A DNA stretch of 64,000 nucleotides from Leptasterias polaris (Eukaryota > Echinodermata > Asteroidea > Forcipulatida > Asteriidae). Positions 1 to 11,020 of this stretch are shown one piece after another. The stretch covers positions 186,001 to 250,000 of the forward strand of contig JAZGTN010000190.1 of assembly GCA_037783415.1 (NCBI GenBank), in the 5' to 3' direction. The notes under the pieces were generated by a model that was not told the DNA's origin, did no database searches, and was given only the letters and a program-made list of their open reading frames with translations. A program made the translations under genes and the position numbers. How positions within the stretch are numbered: the stretch's first letter is position 1; every line of letters begins with the position of its first letter.

Positions 1-296
1 CTTCAGCAGGGAGTAAGGTCTTTGCAACATTTGTATACATTTTCCCAGCGCCCGGATGCTATTAAAAAGATCCTAACTACTTACAATCCGTTTGATGCAA
101 AGCCAATTTAATGTCGGCCAATAGAGACGAAGAGAAATCGTCGCATCACGTGCGAGACTACTCGTTCATATTCCTGCGCGCTGTTCTCCACAGCCCCCAG
201 AACGTGTTGGTGGGCGATCGTAACACGACCACGGTCGAGTGCAACGTTACGGACCATTTGCACAGTTCTAGTACAGGCCGTGAGATGTGTGGGTAA
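1..296 (+). other. Possible exon remnants at left edge, unassigned
   Basis: Two short open stretches are visible. Reading from base 1 there are 36 open codons (LQQGVRSL... to ...PFDAKPI) ending in TAA at 109-111, which could be the C-terminal end of an exon entering from the left. From about 96 to 296 a second frame is open. It holds a 61-codon ORF from ATG 111 with two NxT sequons (NTT, NVT) and runs into GGTAAGT, a good splice-donor consensus, at about 291-297. I do not recognise a family. Both stretches are short enough to be open by chance, so this is a weak call based on composition and the donor-like site. Confidence 0.18.
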
Positions 297-661
297 GTTC
301 GGTTGGACTGTTTGGTCTTAATACACGGTGCCTATACTACCGAGGCCTACCTCATTTATTCAATCGATAAGATCACAGCTTCGCTGAAGTCATCATCTCT
401 TCGGTCAAGTATTGGAATCGGAACCCCGTAAGACAATCTCACACTGTTTATTTTTCATCTCGCCTGTAAGAACAAGCTCGCCTTCTACTGCTCAAGCTAA
501 ATGGGCCGGGTACTTCCCCAGTAAATCCCCTCCTAATTTTCTTAAAGCAAACAACGAGAAGTCCAAATTGTGAGTGGTGTGGTGTTATTCCAGTCAAGTA
601 AAGGGGCACAGAAGGCTTCATTTTCTGTACACCCGACACGTCTATAATCTGTCAAACTCAA

Positions 662-1062
662 TTGCATTTCAGCCATAGTTGTTGGCACTTCAATGGAAAT
701 GACTTCATGGTGACGTTTCTGCAAATGCAGCAAAGCCTACCTTCAACTTTCCCCATCGCATTCACAGATAACATTGTAATTCACAGTTGGAAGAAGATGC
801 CTTTCGTTTTAGCGAGGGTATGCTGGCCGAGAGCTCTAATGGACAACGGTTTCATGCTTTTATGTCATTAACGGGAACATTCACTTGGATTGACAGCAAC
901 TTCATTGAAGCTTACAGAAAAGCTTCGCTGCCCGATTACACTGAAAGCGACCAATCAAACATCGGATTTTTCTGTAGAGTCAAGACACATCAGGAATCGA
1001 TAGCTTTTTCGCTTCGCTGAAAACATTGTAGGTATTGTCCAACGCTTCAATAACTACAAGGT
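662..1062 (+). other. Possible decayed exons, unassigned
   Basis: An acceptor-like TTTCAG lies near 667. It is followed by an open frame containing NGNDFMVTFLQ (about 690-722). A different frame stays open from about 787 to 1020 (FSEGMLAESS...FTWIDSNF...SNIGFFCR) and stops at TGA 1018-1020. GT donor-like sites follow at about 1029 and 1056 (AGGTAAGT). The two frames would need a frameshift or a small intron to join. Residue composition looks protein-like, but no family is recognised. It could be a broken secreted-protein gene or chance ORFs. Confidence 0.2.
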
Positions 1063-1610
1063 AAGTGTATTTTGTCATTACGTTAACGCTGTATATAACC
1101 TAACCATTGTGCAGACTGCGGTTTACCCTAACCATAACCTTACCCTAACCATGGTAATACTAATCGCAATCGTTTATGGTTTGGTTAACGGTTTACGGTT
1201 GATTGAAAAGCCAAGTATTGGAAGATGAGAACAATGTCTGCTAGACGAAATGTACACAAGTTGAATTATTTTGTAGTCACACAATTAGAGGTACAAAGAA
1301 AAATGTTGTTGTTTTTTGCGAAACCTCTCGTTTACATGAGTCAATTTGAAAAATGTACGTTCAGTTTTTTGTGTGAGATATTGTAGGTATCTAATGGGCT
1401 ATAACTCATTATTAATAAGAATTAACTCAAATAAAACCAAAATTGTAAACAGTAATGAACAAGTAATTACAAATACAGTAACAAGCAGAAATGTTTTACA
1501 TTAATTACATTGTCACTGAATCATCGGACTCATCGTTTCGGACAATATTCTCAGATTTGTTAAAAAGGTTTCAGCCTATGATATGTTCAAACAGTGTTCG
1601 TCAAAGCCCG
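1063..1610. other. AT-rich non-genic stretch with telomere-like scraps
   Basis: No coding signal is seen. Bases about 1100-1155 hold several degenerate TAACCC-like hexamers (CCTAACC, ACCCTAACC). The rest is AT-rich and unstructured by eye. Confidence 0.5.
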
Positions 1611-1615
1611 CAAAT

Positions 1616-2047
1616 TAATAATAATAATAATAACGGCTTCTTATATAGAGCGCATATCTGTCACTCAGTGACACTCAAGGCGCTTCAACAGTCAGTATTT
1701 TCCTGCAAGGTATAATGGAGCTACTTTTTGAAGTATGAGACCTATTCCTTTACATAGCACCATGTAATGGCTTACAAGGTGCTGTGGCGCAATATGCAGC
1801 CAATCAAACCAGGAACACCGGGGCAAACCCCTTCTCTTTTCGATAAGTGCACTGGGTTATTTTACTTGCATTACACAACACACGGGACCAAAGGCTTTAC
1901 GTCCCATCCGAAGGACAAAGCAATAATGGTTAAGTGTCTTGCTTAAGGACACAAGTGTCACGACCGGGACTCGAACCCACACTCTGCTGATCTGAAATAC
2001 CAGAGCTTGAGTCCGGTGCTCTTATCCGCTCGACCAAGACACGCTGA
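1616..2047 (-). repeat. tRNA-Leu-like SINE, minus strand
   Basis: Read on the minus strand, the element starts with a tRNA-like head: A-box-like TGGTCGAGCGG, an ACTCAAG anticodon-loop-like string, and B box GGTTCGAGTCC, in a long variable-arm layout like tRNA-Leu(CAA). A shared body follows (rapid-repeat phrases such as TTGCTTTGTCCTTCGGATGG) and then an (ATT)n tail, seen as (AAT)n at 1617-1632 on the plus strand. The same head and body recur at 4310, 10690, 15308 and 57940. This is a non-autonomous retroelement mobilised by a partner LINE. Confidence 0.75.
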
Positions 2048-2858
2048 ATTTAATGGAGTTTGAACGCTTCGGGAGCTTTTCTTGTTTTCACAAACTGAAA
2101 CGCAAGTTGAATTTACCACCGTGTGCTCGGAAGAAGGCTCTTCGTCCTTCTTCTAGGCACACAGAGTGCTTTTTCCTGTAAAAAAATGCCGTAAGAAATA
2201 AATAGCTCCTGACAAAAAATCAAATTAAAATAAATTAAAATAGGAATAAACAAGGTGTGTTCGTGCTTGTATTGCACGAACACCTATTATCTATAAAAAT
2301 CAAAAGAAAAAGAAAAAAACAACACAAACAACAAACAAGTGGCATTACTGTCACAATATTGTTGCTGTGGAATTACAACAAAGAGATGTTTTCCAATTCC
2401 CATGCAGAATGTAACCTTTCTATGATGACTAATGAATGGCAGAAACCGATCAAACTTCCACACTCAGCTGTCTTGAAACCCAATTAATTGCTTTAAGCCC
2501 TTTCGTAGTCTTTCTTCAACGCACACGACGGGTTGTAAGGTACGAAGAGCACCAAACTCAAACGTGAAAAGAAGAAGATGTTTAGTTATTGACTGTACCA
2601 TTATCCAGCGGAACCACTACGGATTGCCCTTTGCAGTCTGTGGTAGATAAATATGTGAGAAGAGTGCAGAATGCACAATGGAATAACGCCATCCAGTTTA
2701 TATTCTGGCTACAGGAAATAATGTCAAACAAAATTAAAAAACTCTGACAGAGAAATGCGGTACTATTGAATTTAGCACATTACTGTGCGCGCTCAATATA
2801 TTCAATCAAAAACATGATGTACCATATTTATAGATCATGAACAATACATAATTGACTT
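2048..2858. other. Non-genic stretch with one short hairpin
   Basis: No coding or transposon signal is recognised. A hairpin with 10-bp perfect arms (GTGTTCGTGC / GCACGAACAC) and a short loop lies near 2257-2283. Confidence 0.5.
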
Positions 2859-3861
2859 CGTCTAAAGAGTGACTCCAAGGTTAAATTCATTTTGGGTTCT
2901 ACCCTTTCTTTCCCCAATAGATAGACTCCTGAAGAAAATTGGAACAAAATACAAGTCTCCCACCTGACGTGGTGTAAAATGTTTCAAATGTCAAAATAAA
3001 AAATCGTTTCAATATATAAGGCCAAGTAAAAAAACAGTTTCTCGTCCGGACTTTTTCCCAAAAAAGGAGGAGGCAGGGCGTTATTATTTACTATTTTTCA
3101 ATTTTTAGCTATTTTTTCCAAGATGACCGCCATGCTAAATATGGCTGGCCAAGGTATATTTATTCATATATATTGTTCTATTTGAGTATACTGATGCAAT
3201 TTATGACAAAACACATTATTTGTAAGACCCTTCAATGCAGAATCGCAGCACCATCACCTTCAACAACAGTTGCTGTCCGCTCTGAATAGAACGCCCAGCT
3301 GGGTTTGGTGCCAAGACACTGATGATATATTAATGAGAAAGTTGGGAATTCCTGAGACAAAGCTGCTATTTTGGCCCATCTAATTGGATTCAAGAGATTC
3401 AAAATATCATAGATGCCACTCAGTTTTATCAAAACAAAATTGATTTCAGCTTTAAATCTTCAAAAAAATCTGGTTTAAGATTTTGTTTTATTTTTTATTT
3501 ATTTTTCTTAAAATAGGAGGCGGGCAGGGACGAGAAACCCTTTTGTTTTTTTCTTGGCCTAATGGACTGTACATTTTTGTAAAGATAATTTAATCAGATC
3601 ATTCCTGAATTCTGATTGCATATTCAATCAAAACGGCATAATATTTGAGTTTATGACTGGCACAAAAATTCCCTTTGGAATGTACAATTTTGTTGTTGTT
3701 GTCCAATGACGTCATGTTTCAAATTCCGCTTTGAAAGAGTATTAAATAAAAATGAAAACTTTCACAATTTAAACCTGATGTAAGGGACTTCCCCAAGTTC
3801 ACGAAGACTTCGTAAAAATGAGTGAATCACATTTCACCTTGGAGTCCCTCTTTAAGAGACG
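2859..3861. mobile_element. Inverted-repeat DNA element with nested MITE
   Basis: Imperfect inverted ends: the left end reads CGTCTAAAGAGTGACTCC and the right end, reverse-complemented, reads CGTCTCTTAAAGAGGGACTC. Both continue into a shared AAGGT(T/G)AAAT stretch. Inside sits a second element (about 3019-3560) with its own ends (AAGGCCAAG near 3020, CTTGGCCT near 3552-3560) and internal inverted segments around TTTCTCGTCC and GGACGAGAAA. No transposase frame survives. A related right end recurs near 58430-58490. Confidence 0.6.
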
Positions 3862-4309
3862 TTGCTTAATTTATGTCTAGGAAAAGTAAAATCATGTCTG
3901 GCGTAGTATGGCGGCATTATGTCTCACGTAATCCTTTCAAGGTGATGCGTAATGGTTTGCTTGCCTATCCAAAGGTAAATCTTAACAATAGACCTTTCTA
4001 TTGCAACGTCACAGCCCGAGTTTTTACCAACCGAGGTTGGAAAACCAGGGAAAGCCATAACTGCATATCATAAACAGACAGCCATATAATTTGTAGCAAT
4101 GTCACACAAAATATTCAAACATAGTGTTGAATTTGTTTGAAACAAATCAACCAATCATGGAAGGTATTTCAGTTCAAAAATCTGTTACAGAAAATGTTGA
4201 ATTTGGTCACAACATTTTTTTACACTATTGAATGTTTTGTATGGACGATTTGTATGGACTGGTAATTATTTACGAAACTTTATATTGAATTGAAGTATAC
4301 GATATTTAC
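3862..4309. other. Non-genic stretch
   Basis: No gene is seen. A short dispersed segment around 3990-4030 (ATTGCAACGTCACAGCCCGA) recurs near 61418-61440, so at least part is repeat-derived. Confidence 0.4.
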
Positions 4310-4600
4310 TCTGGTGTTTCTGATCAGCAGAGTCTAGGTTCGAGTCCCGGTCATGGAACTTGCGTCAAAGGGCAAAAAACGTTTCCATAATTGCTTTGTC
4401 CTTCGGATGGGACATGAAGCCGTAGATCCCGTGTTCTAGGATTGGTAATGCAAGTAAAATAACCCAGAACACTTATCGTGGAAGAGTAGGAGTTAACCCC
4501 GGTGTTTCTGGTTCACATAGCAAACACCCTTGTACACAGGTTTCCTCAGGCTTGCGAGCTACAGATTAAGTTCACTTATGAGGCATCATTGGTTTTATTA
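4310..4600 (+). repeat. tRNA-Leu-like SINE, plus strand, 5'-truncated head
   Basis: The copy begins inside the tRNA-like head (TCTGGTGTTTCTGATCAGCA) with B box GGTTCGAGTCC. It continues through the shared body (TTGTCCTTCGGATGGGACAT) to a 3' part with TTTCCTCAGGCTTGCGAGCT. That 3' part is also found in the copy near 10690-11000. Confidence 0.7.
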
Positions 4601-4754
4601 CCAGAAATATATAATGATCATCTTGTACATTTCCATACAAATCTGTCACATAGAAGAATACATGAAGTTGGTGTACAGTTATACTATTTTGGGATGTATT
4701 GCATGCAAAACATGCAGTAGTGTCACAATTCACCACTTTTCTTTTATAATTATT

Positions 4755-4920
4755 TTATAAAAGCAACTACTGCATCAAGATGTTAGGATCTGATCAAGAA
4801 TGCGCAGGTCGTGGGTTCGAATCCCACCATAGCATCATGCCAATGAGTTTTTTCCCAAAAGGTATCGGAACGCACGGAGTATCCAGTGCTTGTCACACAT
4901 CGGTGTTGGGGTAAACAAAT
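4755..4920 (+). repeat. Second tRNA-derived SINE-like element
   Basis: A strong B box, GGGTTCGAATCCCACC, lies near 4813-4828, preceded by a tRNA-like stretch with GCGCAGGTCGTG. Downstream is a distinct body that runs into CACATCGGTGTTGGGGTAAA. It is different from the tRNA-Leu-like SINE. Confidence 0.5.
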
Positions 4921-5230
4921 TACAAAATTAGCTAATAAGAAGAGTAATAATAGTATTCGTTCTAGTTTGGTCTTCCTTACATCGGTGTTAGTGTAAACCA
5001 CAAATGATAACAACAAATAATAATAATAATCATAATAATAACATTCGCTCTAGTTTGCTTTTCCTTACATCGGTGTCAGGGTAACGACAAACGATAATAT
5101 TGAATAAGAAGAGTAATAATAATAATAATAGTTCTAGTTTGTTTTTCCTTACACCGGTGTTAGGGTAAACAACAAACGATAATGAGTAATAAGAAGAGTA
5201 ATAATATTAATAATATTCGTTCTAGTTTTC
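4897..5230 (+). repeat. Tandem repeat, ~85-95-bp unit, about 4 copies
   Basis: Units begin with CACCGGTGT/CATCGGTGT then TAGGGTAAAC, continue through ACGATAAT and AAGAAGAGTAATAATA microsatellite, and end in GTTCTAGTTT. The array appears to have grown from the 3' part of the adjoining SINE-like element, because its start phrase is shared. AAT runs inside it vary in length. Confidence 0.65.
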
Positions 5231-5499
5231 CCCCTTCACCTTCAACGTAATTGTCCACTTGGATTCCAACCATTTATTGCTGAATTCTCTAGCCAGTCGA
5301 GAATGCCTAACCAGTAATTAGATGATTAAATAACTGACCAGTTCATTAACCATGGTTACACTTTTATCATGTTTATTCAGGACTGCAAATTGTATTTATT
5401 TGAACCGATTTTGCTTGGGTAGGATTATATTAAATTCCGATTGATTTTAATTATTGTCCTTCACTTGGAGCGAACAGACAAGAGATGCGTTGTCAGTGA

Positions 5500-5612
5500 T
5501 CTTGGGTTAGGGTTAGGGTTTCGGTTTAGGGTTAGTATTAGGGTTAGATTATGGGGTTAGGGTTTGGGTAAGATTGAGGGCTAGGGTTAGGTAGTAGGGT
5601 TAGGCAGTGGCG
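5500..5612 (+). repeat. Degenerate TTAGGG-like interstitial repeat
   Basis: About 110 bp rich in GGGTTAGGGTTAGGGTTT-type hexamers with substitutions and indels. Compare the much purer array at 12229-12298. Confidence 0.7.
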
Positions 5613-6780
5613 TCACCAGACACTTTCATTTGAGGGAAAGCAGAGGCAAAGAACATTAATTTGGTGCATTTTGTCAACCCTATTCTGAATCGTTTTATTT
5701 ATATGTTTATGTTTTGAAAAGAGAAAAAGGTTCTGAGGGGGGGGGGGGGTTGTGCTCCACTGGTTACTCTTATAAAGGTTTAGACTTAAGTGCTCTCAAA
5801 TTTATTTAAACTAGGGACAACCTGCAAATGAGTTGCCTTATTTTTAACAGATTAGAGTGCCGGCAACAGTGAAACGAATCGGATGTAAATGTGGCGGGAG
5901 TCGAGTGTACGAATTCGTGCATCGTAGAGATATGTGAGTGGTTGCAGCTAAACCGCAATGTTTGGAAGATTTAATTATGAGCTTTCATGAAAGAAATTTG
6001 CGAAATTAATTGATTGCTGCTTACGAATTGGACAAATGCTTGAAACTGCAAATATATCGAATTCTCAGAACAATTAAAGTCCAGTGTTCTTCCTTGGAAA
6101 TTAACAATAGCTATCGGTAAAATGAAAAGACCTCCTAAAATAAAATAAATATTTAAGTTCAAAGTACACTTTTGTCAAATAAAAATTCTGAAATAACTGT
6201 AATAACAATGAAATTAAAAATAAAAAGTTTCAAACAAAATACAAGCACAAAAGTAAGCTGCATTTTAAAACCTAACTTATAAATTGGGCCTAATAAACCA
6301 CAGGGACAACATTTTTATTTTTGGGGTGAACAAATAATTTTTTTTTATAATGCTTCGGAACCTACCTCCGGATTAACATTTTTAAAGTTATTTATTTTAA
6401 ATTTTTTTTTTGGGGGGAAAGGGGGGGCAGAACATTTTTACTTAAACGGGATTTGAACCTGCGGCTTATGGGTAGTTGTACTAGTGCAATACGAGAAGTA
6501 TTTTACGTCTGAATCAAAAAACACCTTAATAATTATGCCCAATGATCTGCATCCATTGGCCTTTGTGCGAGGGCGCTTTTTGGCCTCAGTGAGGGCGCTT
6601 TCTAAGAGTGTGACGTCACATGCAAGGGGCCTATTCATTATCATCATCAACTTCCTGTATACTGTGCAAAAACCTTCCCGGAGTAAAAACACGCAAATTG
6701 AAAACCAGTGCCTTAATATATATATATCTACCCTTTAGAAAGTCACGGAGTAATTTACCTGCTATGACAAGCACAATAAT
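5613..6780. other. AT-rich non-genic stretch
   Basis: No gene is supported. It includes a G13 run at 5737-5749 and a string near 5605-5630 (GTGGCGTCACCAGACAC) that looks like dispersed repeat. GGGATTTGAACC near 6449 resembles a tRNA B box in reverse but has no supporting head. Confidence 0.45.
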
Positions 6781-6784
6781 AGAG

Positions 6785-6880
6785 TAAATTAATTTCAATT
6801 GGAAATGATCGATTGTTCTCGCGGGGTAAGTGGCGCCGTTATATTCCAAGTCACGTCCAGTTTATGTTATCAAGGTCGGG
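6785..6880 (+). repeat. Dispersed segment also present at 8075-8165
   Basis: About 85 bp (TTAATTTCAAT...GATCGATTG...GTAAGTGGCGCCGTTATAT...TTATGTTATCA) matches 8075-8165 with few differences. At 8.1 kb the same segment lies between two arms of a foldback structure, which suggests it is the core of one mobile element. Confidence 0.65.
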
Positions 6881-7264
6881 GGGAAGATTGAAGTCTAAAT
6901 TGCTACCTGGGAAAGTGCATTCCACCCAGTTTATTCACACTTATCTGATTTATTATGAAAATAGGCTTGACGAAAACAAACAAAACATAATGTATAGGTT
7001 TGCGATAACACCTTGCGGTAACGCCATGAATGATATGTTTTATTTTCATTTTATAAAGGAAACTAGTAAGCACATCTTTTCTGTGGGCTACTAGAAACTG
7101 TACAATGTACTTGCTTAAAATGTTCACATTTCTACGCTTTCAGATGTGAATACTTTCAAAAATGAGGCTATAAAATGAGTATATATTTTGAAGTTTGTGG
7201 ATGTCTTTTCATTTGACAATTTAACTGGTTTTGCCTGCTAACATTAATACATTTGCATTAATGT

Positions 7265-7430
7265 GACCCCAATCTACACGTGCACACGCCTTCCACCACC
7301 TCTAGGACTCCGGTTCGAATCACGCCGGGGGCACTCATGTATTGGGTTTTGAGTCCCCACCTGATTGCATGGGGTTTCCCCTGAAAACTTCTTTGTTTTC
7401 TTCATTGGGTTATTAGCTAGTATTAATAAT
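7265..7430 (+). repeat. tRNA-derived SINE-like element, third type
   Basis: A B-box-like string CCGGTTCGAATCACGCC near 7312-7328 is followed by a body with GGGTTTTGAGTCCCCACCTG. That phrase matches, from memory, a SINE body common in echinoderm genomes. No clear A box survives. Confidence 0.4.
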
Positions 7431-7551
7431 TAAGCTCACTTTTTTGTTTAGAGTCCTTGGCTTCAAAACCAGAATTAATAAATGAACATTAAACAAAACC
7501 GTGTTTTGTAACAAATCTTTATAAACGCGTGAGACTTAAACATTCCTTTAT

Positions 7552-7905
7552 TAGTGGCGAATTCCATAGAGCTGTTGAAGCACAAAATACCGTTGCTTAC
7601 CAGAACAAGGTTACCAAACAAAATAACCATGTCCCAGTGTACTATTTGTGACGGGTTTCCTGCTTATTTCTTTGCTCAGCAGAACATTTTTGAGCACTCT
7701 TTCTGCTAAAGCAGCTCCCTATAAGTTTATGGGGAACCTAAGGGCCCAATTTCATGGAGCAGCTTTAGCAGAAAATGTTGCTTAACACTGTTTTGCTCAG
7801 CAAAACTAAGCAGAATGACATAGTAGTGTGGATGGTAAACTTATTCTGTTAAGCTTGTTTTGATTGTGCCTAGCTGCTTGTTGTGCTCAAGTAAAATTGA
7901 TGACA
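7552..7905. mobile_element. Foldback MITE copies, GAGCTGCTTA family
   Basis: Two adjoining pieces carry the family's end phrases: ATAGAGCTGTTGAAGCACAAA at the left, AAGCAGCTCCCTATAAG in the middle, and GGGCCCAATTTCATGGAGCA at about 7743. All are rich in GCTTA/TAAGC words on both strands. Relatives lie at 36868-37143, 40935-41215 and 59130-59300. Confidence 0.55.
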
Positions 7906-8008
7906 AAAGTGCATCTTAAAACATAGCGACCTAAATAACGCATTAGTTCATTATTGAACAGCGATTAATTCGTTCCATGTAATTACAACACCGGTTCATT
8001 GTTGCATA

Positions 8009-8312
8009 GAGAAAGCTTGTTGATATTCTTTCACACATTACAGTCGGTCTTTAACTACTCTAGCAAAATGATAAAATAAATTAATTTCAATATATAATTG
8101 ATCGATTGCTCTCGTGGGGTAAGTGGCGCCGTTATATTTCAAGTCACGTCCAGTTATGTTATCATTTTTCTAGAGTAAAGACCGATTATAGTAATGGGAA
8201 AGACTAGCAACAAGCTTTATTTTATTAACTAGCCTTTTCTATGAATAGAGAAAGCTTGTTGCTATTATTTCCCACATTATAATCGGTCTTTAACTATTCT
8301 AGCTGGTCTAGC
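8009..8312. mobile_element. Foldback element with a third, duplicated arm
   Basis: The arm GAGAAAGCTTGTTG...ACAGTCGGTCTTTAACTA at 8009-8070 is inverted at about 8165-8215 (AAAGACCGATTATAGTAATG...CAACAAGCTTT). It is repeated again in direct orientation at 8245-8305. The loop contains the 85-bp segment shared with 6785-6880. The layout suggests insertion of one copy beside another, or arm duplication. Confidence 0.6.
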
Positions 8313-8870
8313 TAGTATAAATTCACCTGGAGGCGAACTGCATAATTACGCTATCTCCCCGTTAATGAAAGCTGCCCCGTTTCTGAATATTGTTCGGATT
8401 TCCCCTGAATAATTTTGAAGCATTTGGAAAGAGTGTCTGTTTTAAGATCGCAATACATCATAATAAAACCCTTAGAAACATAGGGACCAAAAATAACATG
8501 CAATTATTATTATTAGTATTATCATTATTATTTATTTGGCCAAAATATGCAACAATCATACATACATACATGGGAATGACCGGATAAATAAATATAGAAT
8601 AGGATAAGTAACAGGATGTCTAGTTTATTAATGTAAAGGCTGAAAATAATAAACGGATTTAAAAAGCGGGAGTAAGGGGCCGGGTATGGGAGAGAAGAGA
8701 ATGGGTACTGGTGTAGAGAGCATCAGTTGAAAGTCCAAGTAACAAAATAATAAAGCAGCAATTTGAACACGGGCTAATAATTCAGGCAACATTCAGGTCT
8801 GATTATTGAGTGTATTTATAGATGGGTACGTTGGAGTTACTTTACTTTGGTTATTGTGCCTACTAACTGT
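8313..8870. other. Non-genic stretch
   Basis: Nothing recognised on either strand. The short ORF at 8390-8587 is AT-rich and has no family features. Confidence 0.45.
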
Positions 8871-8879
8871 TTATCTTAC

Positions 8880-9110
8880 AATTGATTTTGTTTTACTTGT
8901 ATAGGGACATTTTTAAATGTCATTTTTGTCCATTGTTGTATTTTTCTAAGCTCTTGACCTGTACGTAGTTTTATACTTATATTTGTATTTTTTCTTCTTT
9001 TGAGTGGAGCTCTTAGACTCCGTTTGTTTAACTCAAGTAATTACAAGTACATACATCTTATATGGAACATAAAAGCATTCAATCACTTTCAATGTAGTTC
9101 TCTTGTTTTG
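8880..9110 (+). repeat. Dispersed 3'-end-like repeat (non-LTR type suspected)
   Basis: The phrase TTTTGAGTGGAGCTCTTAGA...CTCCGTTTG...AACTCAAGTAATTACAAGTA occurs here. It occurs again, reverse-complemented, at about 23850-23915. The T-rich run with stop-dense frames is like a retroelement 3' UTR, but no coding part is attached. Confidence 0.45.
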
Positions 9111-10083
9111 CCTCGGGTTTGCCATTTTTAACATTTTCAAATCATTTAATTTTGATGTCAAACAACTCGATGCAATATTGCCTCCGGCAACATAATTTTA
9201 ATAAACCGTGAATAATAATGATAGTAACAATAATGATAATAAAGTTTCAGTTCCCCATTTATATGCAATTCGTTCACTCGAAATAAAATTAAATTTACCA
9301 GTTCCTTGTTGCTACCCTTGACGCATAAATAACCGCTCACTATAGCTACGCTCACTACCATAGCACATTGTATATTCAATCGAGTCTATCTGTCCACACT
9401 GTCGCCCGTAAATGAATCTTGTTCTGTAGGCACGTTGTATCCATGTAGAGTGTCTAAGCATTTCGATTACATCATTTGTATTGGGGAAGGGTACATTCAA
9501 TTACACCCTCTAGTACAAATAACGTCTCCAACGAGCCTGTCCTAATCTAATCGAATTAAGTGGCCAAGTTTGAATGAGAACACCAGTTCACCTTTTGTGA
9601 GGGTTTTTTGCACGTATTCCAGCTTATTTGGATTTCGTGCACGTTCTTAAACCTGCTTTTTGTATTTCAGTTGCAGCTATACAAATAAACACTGGTATAA
9701 ACACATTGGGTATCCTTCAAATGTTATCTTGTTAATTTAATTTAATTGTTTTGAATTTATGATTTGTTAATACAAATAACGACATCACAGCCAGAGACCC
9801 ATAAAGATAATAGTTTTATCTTATTAAACATTTACAATTAAACTACAGATCAAAATGTAGATCAACAATATTAATGGATGGTGACTATGCTAATAAATGC
9901 ACAAAAGAACATATAATTAATATAACAGTATCTGTGAATCAAAAGCTGTTGAATAAAATACTTATTATCTCACAAAATCACTAAAATTAGAAAGAAAAAA
10001 AATAAAAATAAAACACTACTATAAAACATGAACAGCAGTGTGTAAGCAAATTGGAATGGGTTAGCAGATTGCAAAGGGCAATG
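9111..10083. other. AT-rich non-genic stretch
   Basis: No gene or repeat structure is recognised. The short ORFs at 9158-9500 on the minus strand lack family features. Confidence 0.45.
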
Positions 10084-10085
10084 TA

Positions 10086-10633
10086 TGGAGGTCGAAATGT
10101 GGACATCTGCTTCTCAGCTTTCTAAATATGAAACAACAGATTGAACGGTTTTTTTTCTTGTGCATTTTTCAACTTTTCTGCTTTTCATCCCCCTGAAAAG
10201 TAGATTAAACATTTTCAAAAGTGAAATTGTCCAGAACGTACGATCGGCTTTTCGGGTTGTTGGAAACCAGTAAAAGCAGATGTCCGCTTTTGTGCCACTG
10301 TGTGACAAAACGTCCAATCTGCTTTCTGGCTAGCAGAAAAGTAGAACAATATATTTATCTTAAACGTTCAACCTGCTTTTATGCTTCTAGGAAACCCAAA
10401 AGACAAATGTCCGCTTTTCCACCGTAAGTGTAGGTGAGTAAGTAAAACCTGATTTCCTCGAAACTGAAAAGTACAATTATAATAGTAGACAAATGGATAC
10501 TAGGAAAAAAATTTATTTACTTTTCAGGGGGACGAAAAGCAGAAAAGTTGAAAAATGCACAAGGAAATACGTTCAATCTGTTTTTGTCATAATTTAGAAA
10601 GCTGGAAAGCAGATGTCCACTTTTCGACCCCCA
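10086..10633. mobile_element. Foldback MITE with ~120-bp TIRs and TA flanks
   Basis: The left arm (10086-10205) and right arm (10515-10633) are inverted copies with a few differences. The left starts TGGAGGTCGAAATGTGGACA and the right ends CCACTTTTCGACCCCCA. Each is flanked by TA (10084-10085 and 10634-10635), as expected for TA-targeting elements of the Tc1/mariner type. The core repeats GCAGATGTCCGCTTTT words. No transposase is present, so this is non-autonomous. Confidence 0.75.
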
Positions 10634-10689
10634 TAGTAAGGAAAAACAATCATCTCTGCTCAGTGTTCCAGACGGAACGTTAAGTGGCA

Positions 10690-11020
10690 AGTTGCGTGTC
10701 GTGGCCGAGCGATTAAGAGCACCAAGCCTTGGGTGTTTCTGATCAGCAGAGTGTGGGTTAGAATCTGGGTTGTGACACATGTGTCCTTGAGCAAGATATT
10801 TTCCCACAATTGCGTTGTCCTTTGGATGGAACACTAAGCAGTATTTGCAGATGTACAAGGATTTGTATAGTGCTAGGATTTTTATATTGAAATAGTATAA
10901 AAGTTACCCCCAAACTTCCAAAGTTTCTAGTCTAACCTTGTTTACAGGTTTCCTCAGGCTTGCGAACTACCGTGATTAAATTTTCTTATATGAGGCATCC
11001 TTAGTTGCATTACACATAAT
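10690..11020 (+). repeat. tRNA-Leu-like SINE, plus strand, nearly full head
   Basis: The head is the most complete on the plus strand: GTGTCGTGGCCGAGCGATTA (A box) and GTGGGTTAGAATCTGGGTTG (a decayed B box). The body follows (TTGTCCTTTGGATGGAACAC), then the same 3' part as the 4310 copy (TTTCCTCAGGCTTGCGAACT). The B box mutations suggest it is no longer transcribed by Pol III. Confidence 0.75.
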
